Shown: positions 23,014 to 31,766 of the stretch, in pieces
Position numbering within the stretch: position 1 is the stretch's first letter
Layout: each line of letters begins with the position of its first letter
From: JBBSBL01 sp038251325
GTDB taxonomy: Bacteria > Actinomycetota > Thermoleophilia > Solirubrobacterales > Solirubrobacteraceae
Length of the DNA stretch: 36,988 nt
Direction of reading: 5' to 3'
Assembly (NCBI GenBank): GCA_038251325.1
Contig: JBBSBL010000022.1
Coordinates: 1-36,988, forward strand
Program-made: the position numbers and the translations under genes
The notes under the pieces: generated by a model
The model's database searches: none
What the model saw: only the letters and a program-made list of their open reading frames with translations
What the model was told of the DNA's origin: nothing

Positions 23014-23515
23014 CCAGACGGGGCTGGAGCTGCTCGCCGGCGAGCTGCGCGACGCGGACGCGCACGCGGTCCTCGACACGACCTGGTTCCGCGAGCGCGC
23101 GGAGATCCTCGTCGCGCCGGCGGCCGCCCACGCCGCGCTGGAGCACCTCAAGCGGAGCGGCTACTCCACGCTGGCCTCGCTCCACGGGGTCGACTACCTC
23201 CCGGAGGAGCCGCGCCTCGGCGTGGTCTACGAGCTGCTCGACATGTCCGCGGTGGACCGGATCTCGGTGAAGACCCGCGTCCCGGTCGACGCGCCCGAGG
23301 TGGCGAGCGTCGTCGACCTCTGGCCCGGGGCGAACCACCCCGAGCGCGAGGTCTACGACATGTTCGGCGTGCGCTTCCCGGGGCATCCCGACCTCCGCCG
23401 CATCCTCATGCCCGAGGACTACGAGGGCCACCCCCAGCGGCGCGACTTCCCGGTGGGCGGCGAGCCGATCCTCTTCACCTACAACGAGGACAAGGTCCCG
23501 AGGTGGTTCGAGTGA
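23006..23515 (+). CDS. nuoC: NADH-quinone oxidoreductase subunit C
   Basis: A 169-residue peripheral arm subunit (30-kDa subunit family). The N-terminal domain includes HLKRSGYSTLASLHGVDYL. The C-terminal signature NHPEREVYDMFGVRFPGHPDLRRILMPEDYEGHP is recognisable in pieces such as EREVYDMFGVRF and LMPEDYEGHPQRRDFP. It is separate from NuoD here, unlike the fused NuoCD of Escherichia coli. The GTG at 23006 overlaps nuoB by 8 bases. NuoC has no cofactor and supports NuoD and NuoB around the quinone pocket. Confidence 0.96.
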   Translation: MPDQTGLELLAGELRDADAHAVLDTTWFRERAEILVAPAAAHAALEHLKRSGYSTLASLHGVDYLPEEPRLGVVYELLDMSAVDRISVKTRVPVDAPEVASVVDLWPGANHPEREVYDMFGVRFPGHPDLRRILMPEDYEGHPQRRDFPVGGEPILFTYNEDKVPRWFE

Positions 23516-24753
23516 GCCACCTCTCCGACTACCGCCGCATGGAGGAGTCGATCACGCTCGCGCCGCTCGAGACCACCGAGCGGACCGAGCAGGAGCTGCT
23601 GACGCTCAACATCGGGCCCCACCATCCGGCCACCCACGGCGTGCTGCGGCTGCTGGTCACGCTCGAGGGCGAGGTGGTGCGCGACCTCAAGCCGATCATC
23701 GGCTACGTCCACACCGGGATCGAGAAGACCTGCGAGGACAAGGCCTACTGGAAGGCCATCCCGTGCATCGAGCGGATGGACTACCTCGCCTACTTCTTCA
23801 ACGCGATGGCCTTCTGCGGCGCGGTGGAGACGATCGCCGAGATCGAGGTGCCGCCGCGCGCGCAGTACCTCCGCGTGATCCACATGGAGCTCAACCGGAT
23901 CATGAGCCACCTCGTGTGGCTCGGGACCAGCGCCCTGGACCTCGGGGCGATCTCGATGCTCTGGTACTGCTTCCAGGAGAAGGAGACGATCCTCGACCTG
24001 TTCGAGATGTCGACCGGGCAGCGCATGCACACGCGCTACATCCAGGTCGGCGGGGTGATCGAGGACATCCCGGTCGGCTTCGCGGACAAGGTGCGCGAGT
24101 ACTGCCGCCAGATGCCGAGCCGCGCCGACCAGTACGCCGACCTGCTGGAGAAGAACCAGATCGTGCTCCAGCGCCTGCGCGGCACCTGCCCGCTCGACGA
24201 GGAGACGCTGCTCGGGCTCGGGGTCACCGGCCCCCTGCTCCGCGCGACCGGCAACCCCTGGGACCTGCGCAAGGCCCAGCCCTACTCGAGCTACGAGGAC
24301 TTCGACTTCCGGATCCCGGTCGGCACCGTCGGCGACAACTACGACCGCTACCGCGTGCGCCACGCCGAGATCTACGAGTCGGTGAAGATCATCGAGCAGG
24401 CGCTCGACGGGCTCCCCGAGGGCGACTTCATCACGCCCGACCGCAAGTACTCGCTGCCCCCGCGCCACGAGCTGGCCACCTCGATGGAGGCGCTGATCCA
24501 CCACTTCAAGCTCGTGACCGAGGGCTTCCGCCCGCCACCGGGCGAGGCGTACTTCCCGATCGAGGGGCCGCGCGGCGAGCTCGGCTGCTTCGTGCGCTCC
24601 GACGGCTCGGCCAAGCCCGCGCGGGTGCACATGCGCGACCCGTCGTTCGTGAACCTCCAGGCCGTCGCGCCGATGGTCCGCGACTCCTACATCGCCGACC
24701 TCATCGCGACGCTGGCCATGCTCGACCCGGTGCTCGGGGGCATCGACCGATGA
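23512..24753 (+). CDS. nuoD: NADH-quinone oxidoreductase subunit D
   Basis: A 413-residue 49-kDa subunit family member that forms the quinone-binding pocket with NuoB. The quinone-site signature NIGPHHPATHGVLRL lies near the start, followed by IGYVHTGIEKTCE and the helix-rich core. The C-terminal part has RDPSFVNLQAVAPM and ends LDPVLGGIDR. The GTG at 23512 is chosen because it overlaps the nuoC stop by exactly 4 bases (GTGA); a GTG at 23503 or the ATG at 23539 are alternatives. nuoE begins in an ATGA overlap at its end. The family descends from [NiFe] hydrogenase large subunits but has lost the metal-binding cysteines. Confidence 0.97.
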   Translation: MSHLSDYRRMEESITLAPLETTERTEQELLTLNIGPHHPATHGVLRLLVTLEGEVVRDLKPIIGYVHTGIEKTCEDKAYWKAIPCIERMDYLAYFFNAMAFCGAVETIAEIEVPPRAQYLRVIHMELNRIMSHLVWLGTSALDLGAISMLWYCFQEKETILDLFEMSTGQRMHTRYIQVGGVIEDIPVGFADKVREYCRQMPSRADQYADLLEKNQIVLQRLRGTCPLDEETLLGLGVTGPLLRATGNPWDLRKAQPYSSYEDFDFRIPVGTVGDNYDRYRVRHAEIYESVKIIEQALDGLPEGDFITPDRKYSLPPRHELATSMEALIHHFKLVTEGFRPPPGEAYFPIEGPRGELGCFVRSDGSAKPARVHMRDPSFVNLQAVAPMVRDSYIADLIATLAMLDPVLGGIDR

Positions 24754-25391
24754 CCGAGGTCGCCCGCTTCACCCACGGCTCGCGCATCCCCGGCTGGGAC
24801 GACGCGGCCGATCTCGAGAAGGCGCCTGCCGGCGTCCCGGACCCGGCGATCACCGAGGTGCCCGCCGAGCTGCGCGAGGCCATCGAGGCGGCGATGGCCC
24901 TCTACCCGGACCGCCGCTCGGCCGCCATCCCCGCGCTCCACGCGGCCCAGGAGCACCACGGCTGGTGCTCGCCCGAGGCGATCGAGCAGGTCGCTGCGGT
25001 GATGCGGGTGACCCCGGGCGAGCTCACCGCGGTCGCCACCTTCTACGACATGTTCGAGACCGTCCCGGTGGGCGCGCACGCCGTGTACGTCTGCACGAAC
25101 ATCTCGTGCTCCCTGCACGGCGCGGACGACCTGTACGAGGCGATGCTCGCCGCCGCCGGGGACGATGCGGGCTTCAACGTCCGCTCCTTCGAGTGCCTCG
25201 GCGCGTGCGACATCGCGCCGATGGCGTCGGTCGACGGCGTCTACCTCGGGCCGCTGGAGCTCGCCGACGCCGAGCGGATCGTTGCGGACGTCCGCGCCGG
25301 CCGGCCGCCGGTGCCGGAGAAGGAGCTCGTCCGGCGCGCCTGCGCCGACCCGGGCGTGACGACCGCCTCCGGCCCCGACGCGGAGGCCTGA
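24750..25391 (+). CDS. nuoE: NADH-quinone oxidoreductase subunit E ([2Fe-2S] N1a)
   Basis: A 213-residue 24-kDa subunit with a thioredoxin-like [2Fe-2S] domain. The ligands are C115 and C120 (VCTNISCSLHG) and C149 and C153 (ECLGACDIAP). The helical bundle AAIPALHAAQEHHGWCS and the TFYDMF segment are standard. It is longer than the E. coli protein because of a 40-residue N-terminal extension and a short Pro/Ala-rich tail; such length is common in Actinomycetota. The ATG overlaps nuoD by 4 bases (ATGA). With NuoF and NuoG it forms the NADH dehydrogenase module. Confidence 0.96.
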   Translation: MTEVARFTHGSRIPGWDDAADLEKAPAGVPDPAITEVPAELREAIEAAMALYPDRRSAAIPALHAAQEHHGWCSPEAIEQVAAVMRVTPGELTAVATFYDMFETVPVGAHAVYVCTNISCSLHGADDLYEAMLAAAGDDAGFNVRSFECLGACDIAPMASVDGVYLGPLELADAERIVADVRAGRPPVPEKELVRRACADPGVTTASGPDAEA

Positions 25392-25396
25392 GCCCG

Positions 25397-26704
25397 ATGG
25401 ACAAGCTGCTCTTCCGCGACATCGACGAGCCCGGCCTGAACACACTCGAGATCTACGAGCGCCGGGGCGGCTACCAGGCGCTGCGCGACGCGCTGAAGCG
25501 CCGCCCCGATGAGGTGCTCGACCAGCTCCTGGCCTCGCGCCTGCGCGGCCGCGGCGGGGCCGGGTTCGAGATGGGCAAGAAGGCCTCGTTCCTGCCCAAG
25601 GGGACGATGGACAAGTACCTCGTCTGCAACGCCGACGAGTCGGAGCCCGGGACCTTCAAGGACCGCGAGCTGATGCAGAAGAACCCGCACCAGCTCATCG
25701 AGGGAATGATCATCGCCGCCTACGCCGCCGAGGTGAACCGCTCGTTCATCTACATCCGCGGCGAGTACGCCGAGCAGGCGGACATCCTCGACGCCGCGAT
25801 CGTCGAGGCCGAGCGCGCCGGCTACCTCGGCGACCGCATCCTCGGCTCCGAGCTCACGCTCTCGCTCGTGCTGCACCGCGGGGCCGGGGCCTACATCTGC
25901 GGCGAGGAGACCGGGCTGCTCGACTCGCTGGAGGGCAAGCGCGGCAACCCGCGGCTGAAGCCGCCCTTCCCTGCGAACCAGGGCCTCTACCAGGGGCCGA
26001 CGCTGATCAACAACGTCGAGACGCTCTCCACCGTGCCCGCGATCGTCCGGATGGGCGGCGACGCCTACGCCGCGATCGGCGTGGAGAACTCCAGCGGGAC
26101 GAAGCTCGTCTCGATCTCCGGGCACGTGCGACGCCCCGGCAACTACGAGGTCGTGCTCGGCACCTCCTCGCGCGAGCTGATCTACGACCTCGCCGGCGGC
26201 CCGCCGGAAGACCGCGGGATCAAGCTCTGGTTCCCCGGCGGCTCCTCCTCGCCGGTGCTCACCGCCGACGATCTCGACCTTTCCTACGACTTCGACACGC
26301 TGGCCAAGGCGGGCTCGATGCTCGGCTCGGGCGCGATCATCGTCGTGGACGACGCCACGCCGGTCGTCGACGTCGCGCTGAAGCTGGCGAAGTTCTACCG
26401 CCACGAGTCGTGCGGCAAGTGCACCCCGTGCCGCGAAGGCACGAACTGGACCGTGCGGATGCTCGAGCGGATCGACGCCGGCGAGGCGACGCCGATGGAC
26501 CTCGACATCATGGCCTCGGTCCAGGATCAGATCATCGGCCACTGCCTGTGCGTGCTCGGCGACGCGATGGCGATGCCGATCTCCTCGATGGTGGCGAAGT
26601 TCCGCCCCGAGTTCGAGGCGCACATCGAGGCCGCGCGCGAGCGCCACGGGCTCAGCGCCGCGATCCTGTCGGCCGCGGTCCCCCAGCCGGCGCTGGCCCG
26701 GTAG
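25397..26704 (+). CDS. nuoF: NADH-quinone oxidoreductase subunit F (NADH/FMN, cluster N3)
   Basis: A 435-residue 51-kDa subunit that oxidises NADH. The FMN/NADH site shows GRGGAGFEMG at residues 51 to 60, CNADESEPGTFKDRE, and GAGAYICGEETGLLDSLEG. The [4Fe-4S] cluster N3 ligands are C339, C342 and C345 (ESCGKCTPCREG) and C385 (CLCVLGDA). All are in place, so the subunit should be functional. The ATG is 5 bases after the nuoE stop. The C-terminal 30 residues (HGLSAAILSAAVPQPALAR) are variable. nuoG starts 8 bases downstream. Confidence 0.97.
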   Translation: MDKLLFRDIDEPGLNTLEIYERRGGYQALRDALKRRPDEVLDQLLASRLRGRGGAGFEMGKKASFLPKGTMDKYLVCNADESEPGTFKDRELMQKNPHQLIEGMIIAAYAAEVNRSFIYIRGEYAEQADILDAAIVEAERAGYLGDRILGSELTLSLVLHRGAGAYICGEETGLLDSLEGKRGNPRLKPPFPANQGLYQGPTLINNVETLSTVPAIVRMGGDAYAAIGVENSSGTKLVSISGHVRRPGNYEVVLGTSSRELIYDLAGGPPEDRGIKLWFPGGSSSPVLTADDLDLSYDFDTLAKAGSMLGSGAIIVVDDATPVVDVALKLAKFYRHESCGKCTPCREGTNWTVRMLERIDAGEATPMDLDIMASVQDQIIGHCLCVLGDAMAMPISSMVAKFRPEFEAHIEAARERHGLSAAILSAAVPQPALAR

Positions 26705-26712
26705 CGCGCACG

Positions 26713-29211
26713 ATGCCGCGCCCGCAACCCACGCCGGTGACGCTGACCATCGACGGCCGCGAGGTCCGCGCGACGGAGGGCGCGATGCTCGTCGACGGCG
26801 CCAAGCAGGGCGACATCGAGATCCCGTACTTCTGCTACGAGCCGAAGCTCGGCCCGCCGGTCGGCGCCTGCCGGATGTGCCTGGTGGAGATCGAGGGGAT
26901 CCCCAAGCTTCAGACGGCCTGCTCCACGCCGGTGAAGGACGGCATGGTCGTCCACACCCAGACCGCGCGCGTGAAGGCGGCGCAGGAGTCGGTGGTCGAG
27001 TTCCTGCTCATCAACCATCCGCTCGACTGCCCGGTCTGCGACAAGGGCGGCGAGTGCCCGCTCCAGGACATCAGCTACGGCTGGGGCGGCGGCACGAGCC
27101 GCTTCATCGAGCCCAAGCGCCACTTCGAAAAGCCGCTCGCGCTGAGCCCGCTCATCGCGATCGACCGCGAGCGCTGCATCCTCTGCTACCGCTGCGTGCG
27201 CTTCTCCCAGGACGTCGCCGAGGACCATCAGCTCGTGCTGCACGAGCGTGGCTACCACACCTACGTCGGCACCTTCGACGGGCACCCCTACGTCGCGCCG
27301 TTCAGCGGCAACATCATCGAGCTCTGCCCGGTGGGCGCGCTGACCTCGCGGCCCTACCGCTTCCGCGCGCGCCCGTGGGACATCGAGGGCGCCGGCTCGG
27401 TGTGCACGCTCTGCCCCGCCCAGTGCAACGTCACCCTCACCGTGCGCGACGACCGCGTGCTGCGCGTGCTGACCCGCGACCACGACGGCAATCCGGGCGT
27501 GGACGACGGCTGGCTGTGCGACAAGGGCCGCTTCGCCTACCAGTCCTTCCACGTCGAGGAGCGCATCGTTGAGCCGCTCGTGCGCGAGGGCGACGCGCTG
27601 CGCGCCGTCTCCTGGGAGCGCGCGCTCGACGCGGCCGCGGCGATCGCCCGCCACGCGGGCCGGGCCGGCGCGCTCGTCGGCGGGCAGGCGACGAACGAGG
27701 AGGCGTTCCTGCTCCAGCGCCTCTTCCGCGAGGGCCTGGACTCGGGCGACATCGACAGTCGCGCCGGCGGCGGCGTGCCGCTCGAGCTCGAGCGCGCGCT
27801 CGCGGCCCCCGCGCTCCAGGCGAGCGTGCCCGACCTCGAGTTCGCCCACAGCGTCCTGCTCGTCGACTGCGACCCGGTCGACGACGCGCCGATCCTCGAC
27901 CTGCGGATTCGCAAGGGCGTACGGCGCCACGCCGTGGCGCTGTCGGTGGCGAGCGCCCGGCCGACGGCGCTCGACGCCAGCGCCCACCACGCCCTGCGCC
28001 ACGCGCCCGGCGCCGGCGAGGCCTTCCTCGCCGCGCTCGACGCTGCGCTCGGCGGCCCGGGCGACGCCCGCGCCCGCGCGGACGCCGCCGGCCTCGACGC
28101 CGAGGCCGTCGCGTCGCTGGCCGCGAGCCTGCGCGACGGCGGCGAGGATGTGGTCATCGCCTACGGGGAGCGCCTCGGCGCGGGTCCGCGCGGGCCCCAC
28201 GCGCTGCGCGCGCTGCTGAACGTCGCCCACCGCCTCGGCCTCGACACCGGGCGGGCCGGCGCCGGCCTGCTCGCGGTGCCGGCCGGCGCGAACGGCCGCG
28301 GCGTCCGCGAGGCCGGGGCCTCGCCGACCGCCGGCCCCGGTCTCGTCGAGCCGGCGGCGCGCGGGCGCGACGCGGCGGCGATCGCCCGGGCCGTCGAGGA
28401 CGGCGAGATCACCGCGCTCTGGCTGCTGCGCGCCGACCCGCTGCGCAGCCACCCCGACCAGGCACGCTGGCGGGCCGCCCTCGCGCGCGCGGGACTCGTC
28501 ATCACCCACGAGTCGGTCATGACCGAGGCCGTCCGCGAGCACGCGACCGTCGTCTTCCCGGCCGAGGCCTACGCGGAGAAGGCGGGCACGGTCACCCATC
28601 CGGACGGGCGCCTGCAGCGCCTGCGCCCCGCGATCGGCCACGCCGGCGACGTGCGTCCCGAGTGGCAGGTGATCGCCGAGGTGGCGCGACGCGCCGGACT
28701 CGACCTCGGCGTGTCCACGCCCGCGGAGGCCACCGCACAGTTCGTCGCCGCCGTCCCCTTCTTCGCCGGGCTCACGCTCGAGGACATCGGCGGCCGCGGC
28801 GTGCGCTGGAACGAGCGCGAGGCCGCGACCGCCGTCCCGGCCGGCGCAGCCGCCCCCTTCGAGCTCGACGACCCGCCCGTCGCGGCCGGAGCGAACGGCT
28901 CGCTGCGCCTCGGGACGTTCCGCTCGATCTGGGCCTCACCCGAGGTCGAGATCTCCCCCGCGCTCAAGTTCCTCGCGCGCGGGCCGTCCGCCGAGCTCGC
29001 GCCGGCCGACGCGCGGCGCCTCGGCCTCGCCGACGGCGAGACGGTCGAGGTCGGCTCCAACGGCACGCGGGTGCGGGCCAGCGTCGCGCTGCGCGCGAGC
29101 GTTCCCGTCGGCTCGGTGTTCCTCGAGACGGGCTTGGCCGAGGGGTCGGCCACCGCGCTGGAGGGCGAGGACGACGGCGCCGCGCTGGTGGAGATCCGGC
29201 CCGCCTCATGA
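26713..29211 (+). CDS. nuoG: NADH-quinone oxidoreductase subunit G (clusters N1b, N5, N4, N7)
   Basis: An 832-residue subunit with an electron wire of four clusters. The [2Fe-2S] ligands are C41, C53, C56 and C70. The N5 ligands are H102, C106, C109 and C115 (HPLDCPVCDKGGECPLQD). The N4 ligands are C155, C158, C161 and C205. A fourth set matching the optional N7 cluster is C231, C234, C238 and C269 (CTLCPAQC...LCDKGRF). The rest is a molybdopterin-oxidoreductase-like domain without a cofactor; its middle part is divergent, Ala/Gly-rich and poorly conserved. The ATG at 26713 is 8 bases after nuoF. N7 is found in only part of complex I families and is thought to lie off the main electron path. 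Confidence 0.96.
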   Translation: MPRPQPTPVTLTIDGREVRATEGAMLVDGAKQGDIEIPYFCYEPKLGPPVGACRMCLVEIEGIPKLQTACSTPVKDGMVVHTQTARVKAAQESVVEFLLINHPLDCPVCDKGGECPLQDISYGWGGGTSRFIEPKRHFEKPLALSPLIAIDRERCILCYRCVRFSQDVAEDHQLVLHERGYHTYVGTFDGHPYVAPFSGNIIELCPVGALTSRPYRFRARPWDIEGAGSVCTLCPAQCNVTLTVRDDRVLRVLTRDHDGNPGVDDGWLCDKGRFAYQSFHVEERIVEPLVREGDALRAVSWERALDAAAAIARHAGRAGALVGGQATNEEAFLLQRLFREGLDSGDIDSRAGGGVPLELERALAAPALQASVPDLEFAHSVLLVDCDPVDDAPILDLRIRKGVRRHAVALSVASARPTALDASAHHALRHAPGAGEAFLAALDAALGGPGDARARADAAGLDAEAVASLAASLRDGGEDVVIAYGERLGAGPRGPHALRALLNVAHRLGLDTGRAGAGLLAVPAGANGRGVREAGASPTAGPGLVEPAARGRDAAAIARAVEDGEITALWLLRADPLRSHPDQARWRAALARAGLVITHESVMTEAVREHATVVFPAEAYAEKAGTVTHPDGRLQRLRPAIGHAGDVRPEWQVIAEVARRAGLDLGVSTPAEATAQFVAAVPFFAGLTLEDIGGRGVRWNEREAATAVPAGAAAPFELDDPPVAAGANGSLRLGTFRSIWASPEVEISPALKFLARGPSAELAPADARRLGLADGETVEVGSNGTRVRASVALRASVPVGSVFLETGLAEGSATALEGEDDGAALVEIRPAS

Positions 29212-30242
29212 CCGCCGCGCTGAACCCCGTGCTGGCGCAGATCGGCTACTCCGAGCCGATCTGGATCATGATCATCAAGGCGATCGTGATCTTCGCGATC
29301 GGCCTGAACCTCATCCCCGTCGTCCTGATGGCCGAGCGCAAGATCATGGGGCGCATGCAGGGCCGCTACGGGCCCAACCGGGTCGGGCCCTACGGGGCGA
29401 TCCAGCCGATCGCCGACATCTTCAAGCTGCTCAACAAGGAGCAGTTCCGCCCGACGACCTCCATCGGCCTCCTCTACGCCGTCGCGCCGGCCCTGTCGAT
29501 GATCACCGCGATCGCCACCCTGGCGATCATCCCCTTCGGGCCGGTGGTCGACATCTGGGGCACGCCGGTCGGCCTCTACGGGATCGACGTCTCGATCGGG
29601 ATCCTCTACGCCTTCTCCTTCGGCGCGGTCGCCTTCTACGGCCTCATGCTCGGCGGCTGGGCCTCGGGCTCGAAGTACTCGTTCCTGGGCTCGATGCGCG
29701 CCGCGGCGCAGCTCATCTCCTACGAGGTCGCGCAGGGCATGGCGATCGTCGGGGTGATCATGACCGCGGGGACGCTCTCGCTCGTGAGCATCGTCGAGCA
29801 CCAGGCGGGCATGTGGTACATCGTCCCGCAGATCGTCGGCTTCATCGTCTTCATGGTCGCGAGCTTCGCCGAGACCAACCGCGCGCCGTTCGACCTCACC
29901 GAGGCCGACGCCGAGCTCGTCGGCGGCTACAACACCGAGTACGGCGGCGGGCGCTTCGCCTCCTACTACTTCGCCGAGTACCTCAACGTGATCATCGTCT
30001 CGGCGCTCGCGACGACGCTGTTCCTCGGCGGCTGGAACCTGCCCTTCGGGATCGACCCGCCGCAGTGGGTCGACCCGTTCGTCGTGCTGGCGAAGATGTT
30101 CATCTTCATCTTCTTCTTCATCTGGATCCGCGCGACGCTCCCGCGCCTGCGCTACGACCAGCTCATGTCGCTCGGCTGGAAGATCCTGCTGCCGATCGCG
30201 ACGCTCAACACCCTGGTGACCGCGATCGTGGTGGTGTCCTGA
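29208..30242 (+). CDS. nuoH: NADH-quinone oxidoreductase subunit H
   Basis: A 344-residue membrane subunit with eight helices that forms the entrance of the quinone chamber. Signature pieces include MAERKIMGRMQGRYGPNRVG, LADIFKLL-type IADIFKLLNKE, the acidic loop FAETNRAPFDLTEADAELVG and GGYNTEYGG. The charged loop residues are thought to couple quinone reduction to proton pumping. The ATG overlaps the nuoG stop by 4 bases (ATGA). nuoI begins at its last base. The C-terminal helices (FIFIFFFIWIRATLPRLRYDQ) end as usual in a basic segment. Confidence 0.97.
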   Translation: MTAALNPVLAQIGYSEPIWIMIIKAIVIFAIGLNLIPVVLMAERKIMGRMQGRYGPNRVGPYGAIQPIADIFKLLNKEQFRPTTSIGLLYAVAPALSMITAIATLAIIPFGPVVDIWGTPVGLYGIDVSIGILYAFSFGAVAFYGLMLGGWASGSKYSFLGSMRAAAQLISYEVAQGMAIVGVIMTAGTLSLVSIVEHQAGMWYIVPQIVGFIVFMVASFAETNRAPFDLTEADAELVGGYNTEYGGGRFASYYFAEYLNVIIVSALATTLFLGGWNLPFGIDPPQWVDPFVVLAKMFIFIFFFIWIRATLPRLRYDQLMSLGWKILLPIATLNTLVTAIVVVS

Positions 30243-30775
30243 TGGCCTCGAGCCCGGCCGACGACGTCGTCGAGGTGCAGCGCGGGCCGCGACCGGGGCC
30301 GGCGAGCGGGGCCTACCGCGCGTTCGGCGAGACCCTGCGCGGGCTGAAGACGACGTTTGCGCGCATCGTCGAGGGGCCGGTGACGATCCAGTACCCCGAG
30401 GAGAAGGTGCCGGTCTACCCGCGCTTCCGCGGGCGCCACAAGCTCCACCGCTTCGAGGACACCGGGCTGGAGAAGTGCGTGGGCTGCTCGCTGTGCGCCG
30501 CCGCCTGTCCGGCCGACTGCATCCGCGTCGTCGCCGCCGAGAACACGCCGGAGCACCGCGTCTCGGCCGGCGAGCGCTACGCCGCGGTGTACGAGATCAA
30601 CATGTCGCGCTGCATCTTCTGCGGCTACTGCGAGGTCGCCTGCCCCTTCGACGCCATCACGATGGGGCACGACTACGAGCTCTCGGACTACAACCGCGGC
30701 GACCTGATCTTCACCAAGGAGATGCTGCTCGCCGAGTCGCTGGAGCGAACGCCGCTCCGGTCCGAGGGCGAGTAG
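30242..30775 (+). CDS. nuoI: NADH-quinone oxidoreductase subunit I (clusters N6a, N6b)
   Basis: A 177-residue ferredoxin-like subunit that carries two [4Fe-4S] clusters and links NuoG to NuoB. The ligand sets are C79-C82-C85-C89 (KCVGCSLCAAACP) and C124-C127-C130-C134 (RCIFCGYCEVACP). The N-terminus has a 25-residue Pro/Gly-rich extension before the usual amphipathic helix. The PRFRGRHKLHRFED segment and the C-terminal LIFTKEMLL are typical. The ATG overlaps the nuoH stop by one base. nuoJ follows after 12 bases, the longest gap in the operon. Confidence 0.97.
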   Translation: MASSPADDVVEVQRGPRPGPASGAYRAFGETLRGLKTTFARIVEGPVTIQYPEEKVPVYPRFRGRHKLHRFEDTGLEKCVGCSLCAAACPADCIRVVAAENTPEHRVSAGERYAAVYEINMSRCIFCGYCEVACPFDAITMGHDYELSDYNRGDLIFTKEMLLAESLERTPLRSEGE

Positions 30776-30787
30776 CCTGCCGCCCCG

Positions 30788-31459
30788 ATGTCGGCGGTCA
30801 TCTTCTTCATCGCGGCGACCATGGCCGTGGCCGGCGCGATCGGGGTCATCACGGTCCGCAACCCGTTCTACGCGGTGCTCGCGCTCGTCAGCCACCTGCT
30901 CGCGCTGGCCGCGCTCTTCCTCCTGCTCGAGGCGCAGTTCGTCGCCGCGGCCCAGGTGGTCATCTACGCCGGCGCGGTCATGGTGCTCTACGTCTTCGTC
31001 GTCGCCTACGTCGGCGGCGAGCAGAGCCCCGGGCTGGCCGAGAGCACCGGCGCGCTGAGGATCCTCGCGCCGATCTTCGCCGGCGTGCTCTTCGTGGAGC
31101 TCGCGGTGGCCACGCTCGGCTCGGGCCTGAAGGCGATCGACACCCACGGCGTGAAGCTCGGCGCCGGCTACGGCTCGCCCGGCCAGATCGGCGAGCTCTT
31201 CCTCACCCGCTTCCTGCTGCCCTTCGAGCTCGCGTCGATCCTCCTGCTCGTCGCCGCCGTCGGCGCCGTCGCGCTGGCCCGGCGCCGCCGCGGCCTGGAC
31301 CTCGCCGACGAGCCGGTCGATCCCGACGCCTACCGCACCGCGCGCCCCGTCTACACCGGGACGATGGCGGAGGCGGTCGGCGACCGGAGCTTCGCGACCG
31401 AGGACGAGGAGGAGGAGCGCGAGACCCCGACGCCCGCCGGCCACGGCGGCGGCTGGTAG
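30788..31459 (+). CDS. nuoJ: NADH-quinone oxidoreductase subunit J
   Basis: A 223-residue membrane subunit with five helices. The first two are VIFFIAATMAVAGAIGVITV and VLALVSHLLALAALFLLLE. The third is the conserved helix VIYAGAVMVLYVFVVAYVGG, which contains the pi-bulge region that changes conformation during turnover. The last is FELASILLLVAAVGAVALA. A hydrophilic, acidic tail of about 55 residues (YRTARPVYTG, EDEEEERETPTPA) extends beyond the family core. The ATG at 30788 is preceded by no clear Shine-Dalgarno sequence. nuoK starts 3 bases after the stop. Confidence 0.95.
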   Translation: MSAVIFFIAATMAVAGAIGVITVRNPFYAVLALVSHLLALAALFLLLEAQFVAAAQVVIYAGAVMVLYVFVVAYVGGEQSPGLAESTGALRILAPIFAGVLFVELAVATLGSGLKAIDTHGVKLGAGYGSPGQIGELFLTRFLLPFELASILLLVAAVGAVALARRRRGLDLADEPVDPDAYRTARPVYTGTMAEAVGDRSFATEDEEEERETPTPAGHGGGW

Positions 31460-31462
31460 CCC

Positions 31463-31762
31463 GTGAACATCGGCTGGTACCTCGTGGTCTCCGCGCTGGT
31501 CTTCTGCATCGGCGCGGCCGGCGTTTTGACCAAGCGCAACCCGCTCGTCGTCCTGCTCTGCCTGGAGCTCATGCTCAACGCGGCCAACCTGTCGCTCATC
31601 GCCTTCGGGCGGATGTGGGGCAACGGCGACGGCCAGATCTTCGCCATCGTCGTGATGGTCGTGGCCGCGTGCGAGGTCACGATCGGCCTCGGGCTCATCG
31701 TCGCGATCTACCGCCGCAACCTGCCGGTCGACGTGGACGAGCTGCGCGAGCTCCAGGGATGA
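31463..31762 (+). CDS. nuoK: NADH-quinone oxidoreductase subunit K
   Basis: A 99-residue three-helix membrane subunit. The two buried glutamates that form part of the E-channel are present: one in LLCLELMLNAANL (helix 2) and one in VVAACEVTIGLGL (helix 3). The length of about 100 residues is standard. The GTG at 31463 (MNIGWYLVVSALVFCIG) is 3 bases after nuoJ. NuoK lies between NuoJ and NuoN in the membrane arm. nuoL begins 4 bases after its stop. Confidence 0.96.
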   Translation: MNIGWYLVVSALVFCIGAAGVLTKRNPLVVLLCLELMLNAANLSLIAFGRMWGNGDGQIFAIVVMVVAACEVTIGLGLIVAIYRRNLPVDVDELRELQG

Positions 31763-31766
31763 GGCC

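Noticed and set aside
26527..28641. Long minus-strand readings opposite nuoF and nuoG (up to 704 residues)
   Set aside because: These are antisense shadows with low-complexity composition and no recognisable domain; the sense strand carries well-conserved cluster ligands.
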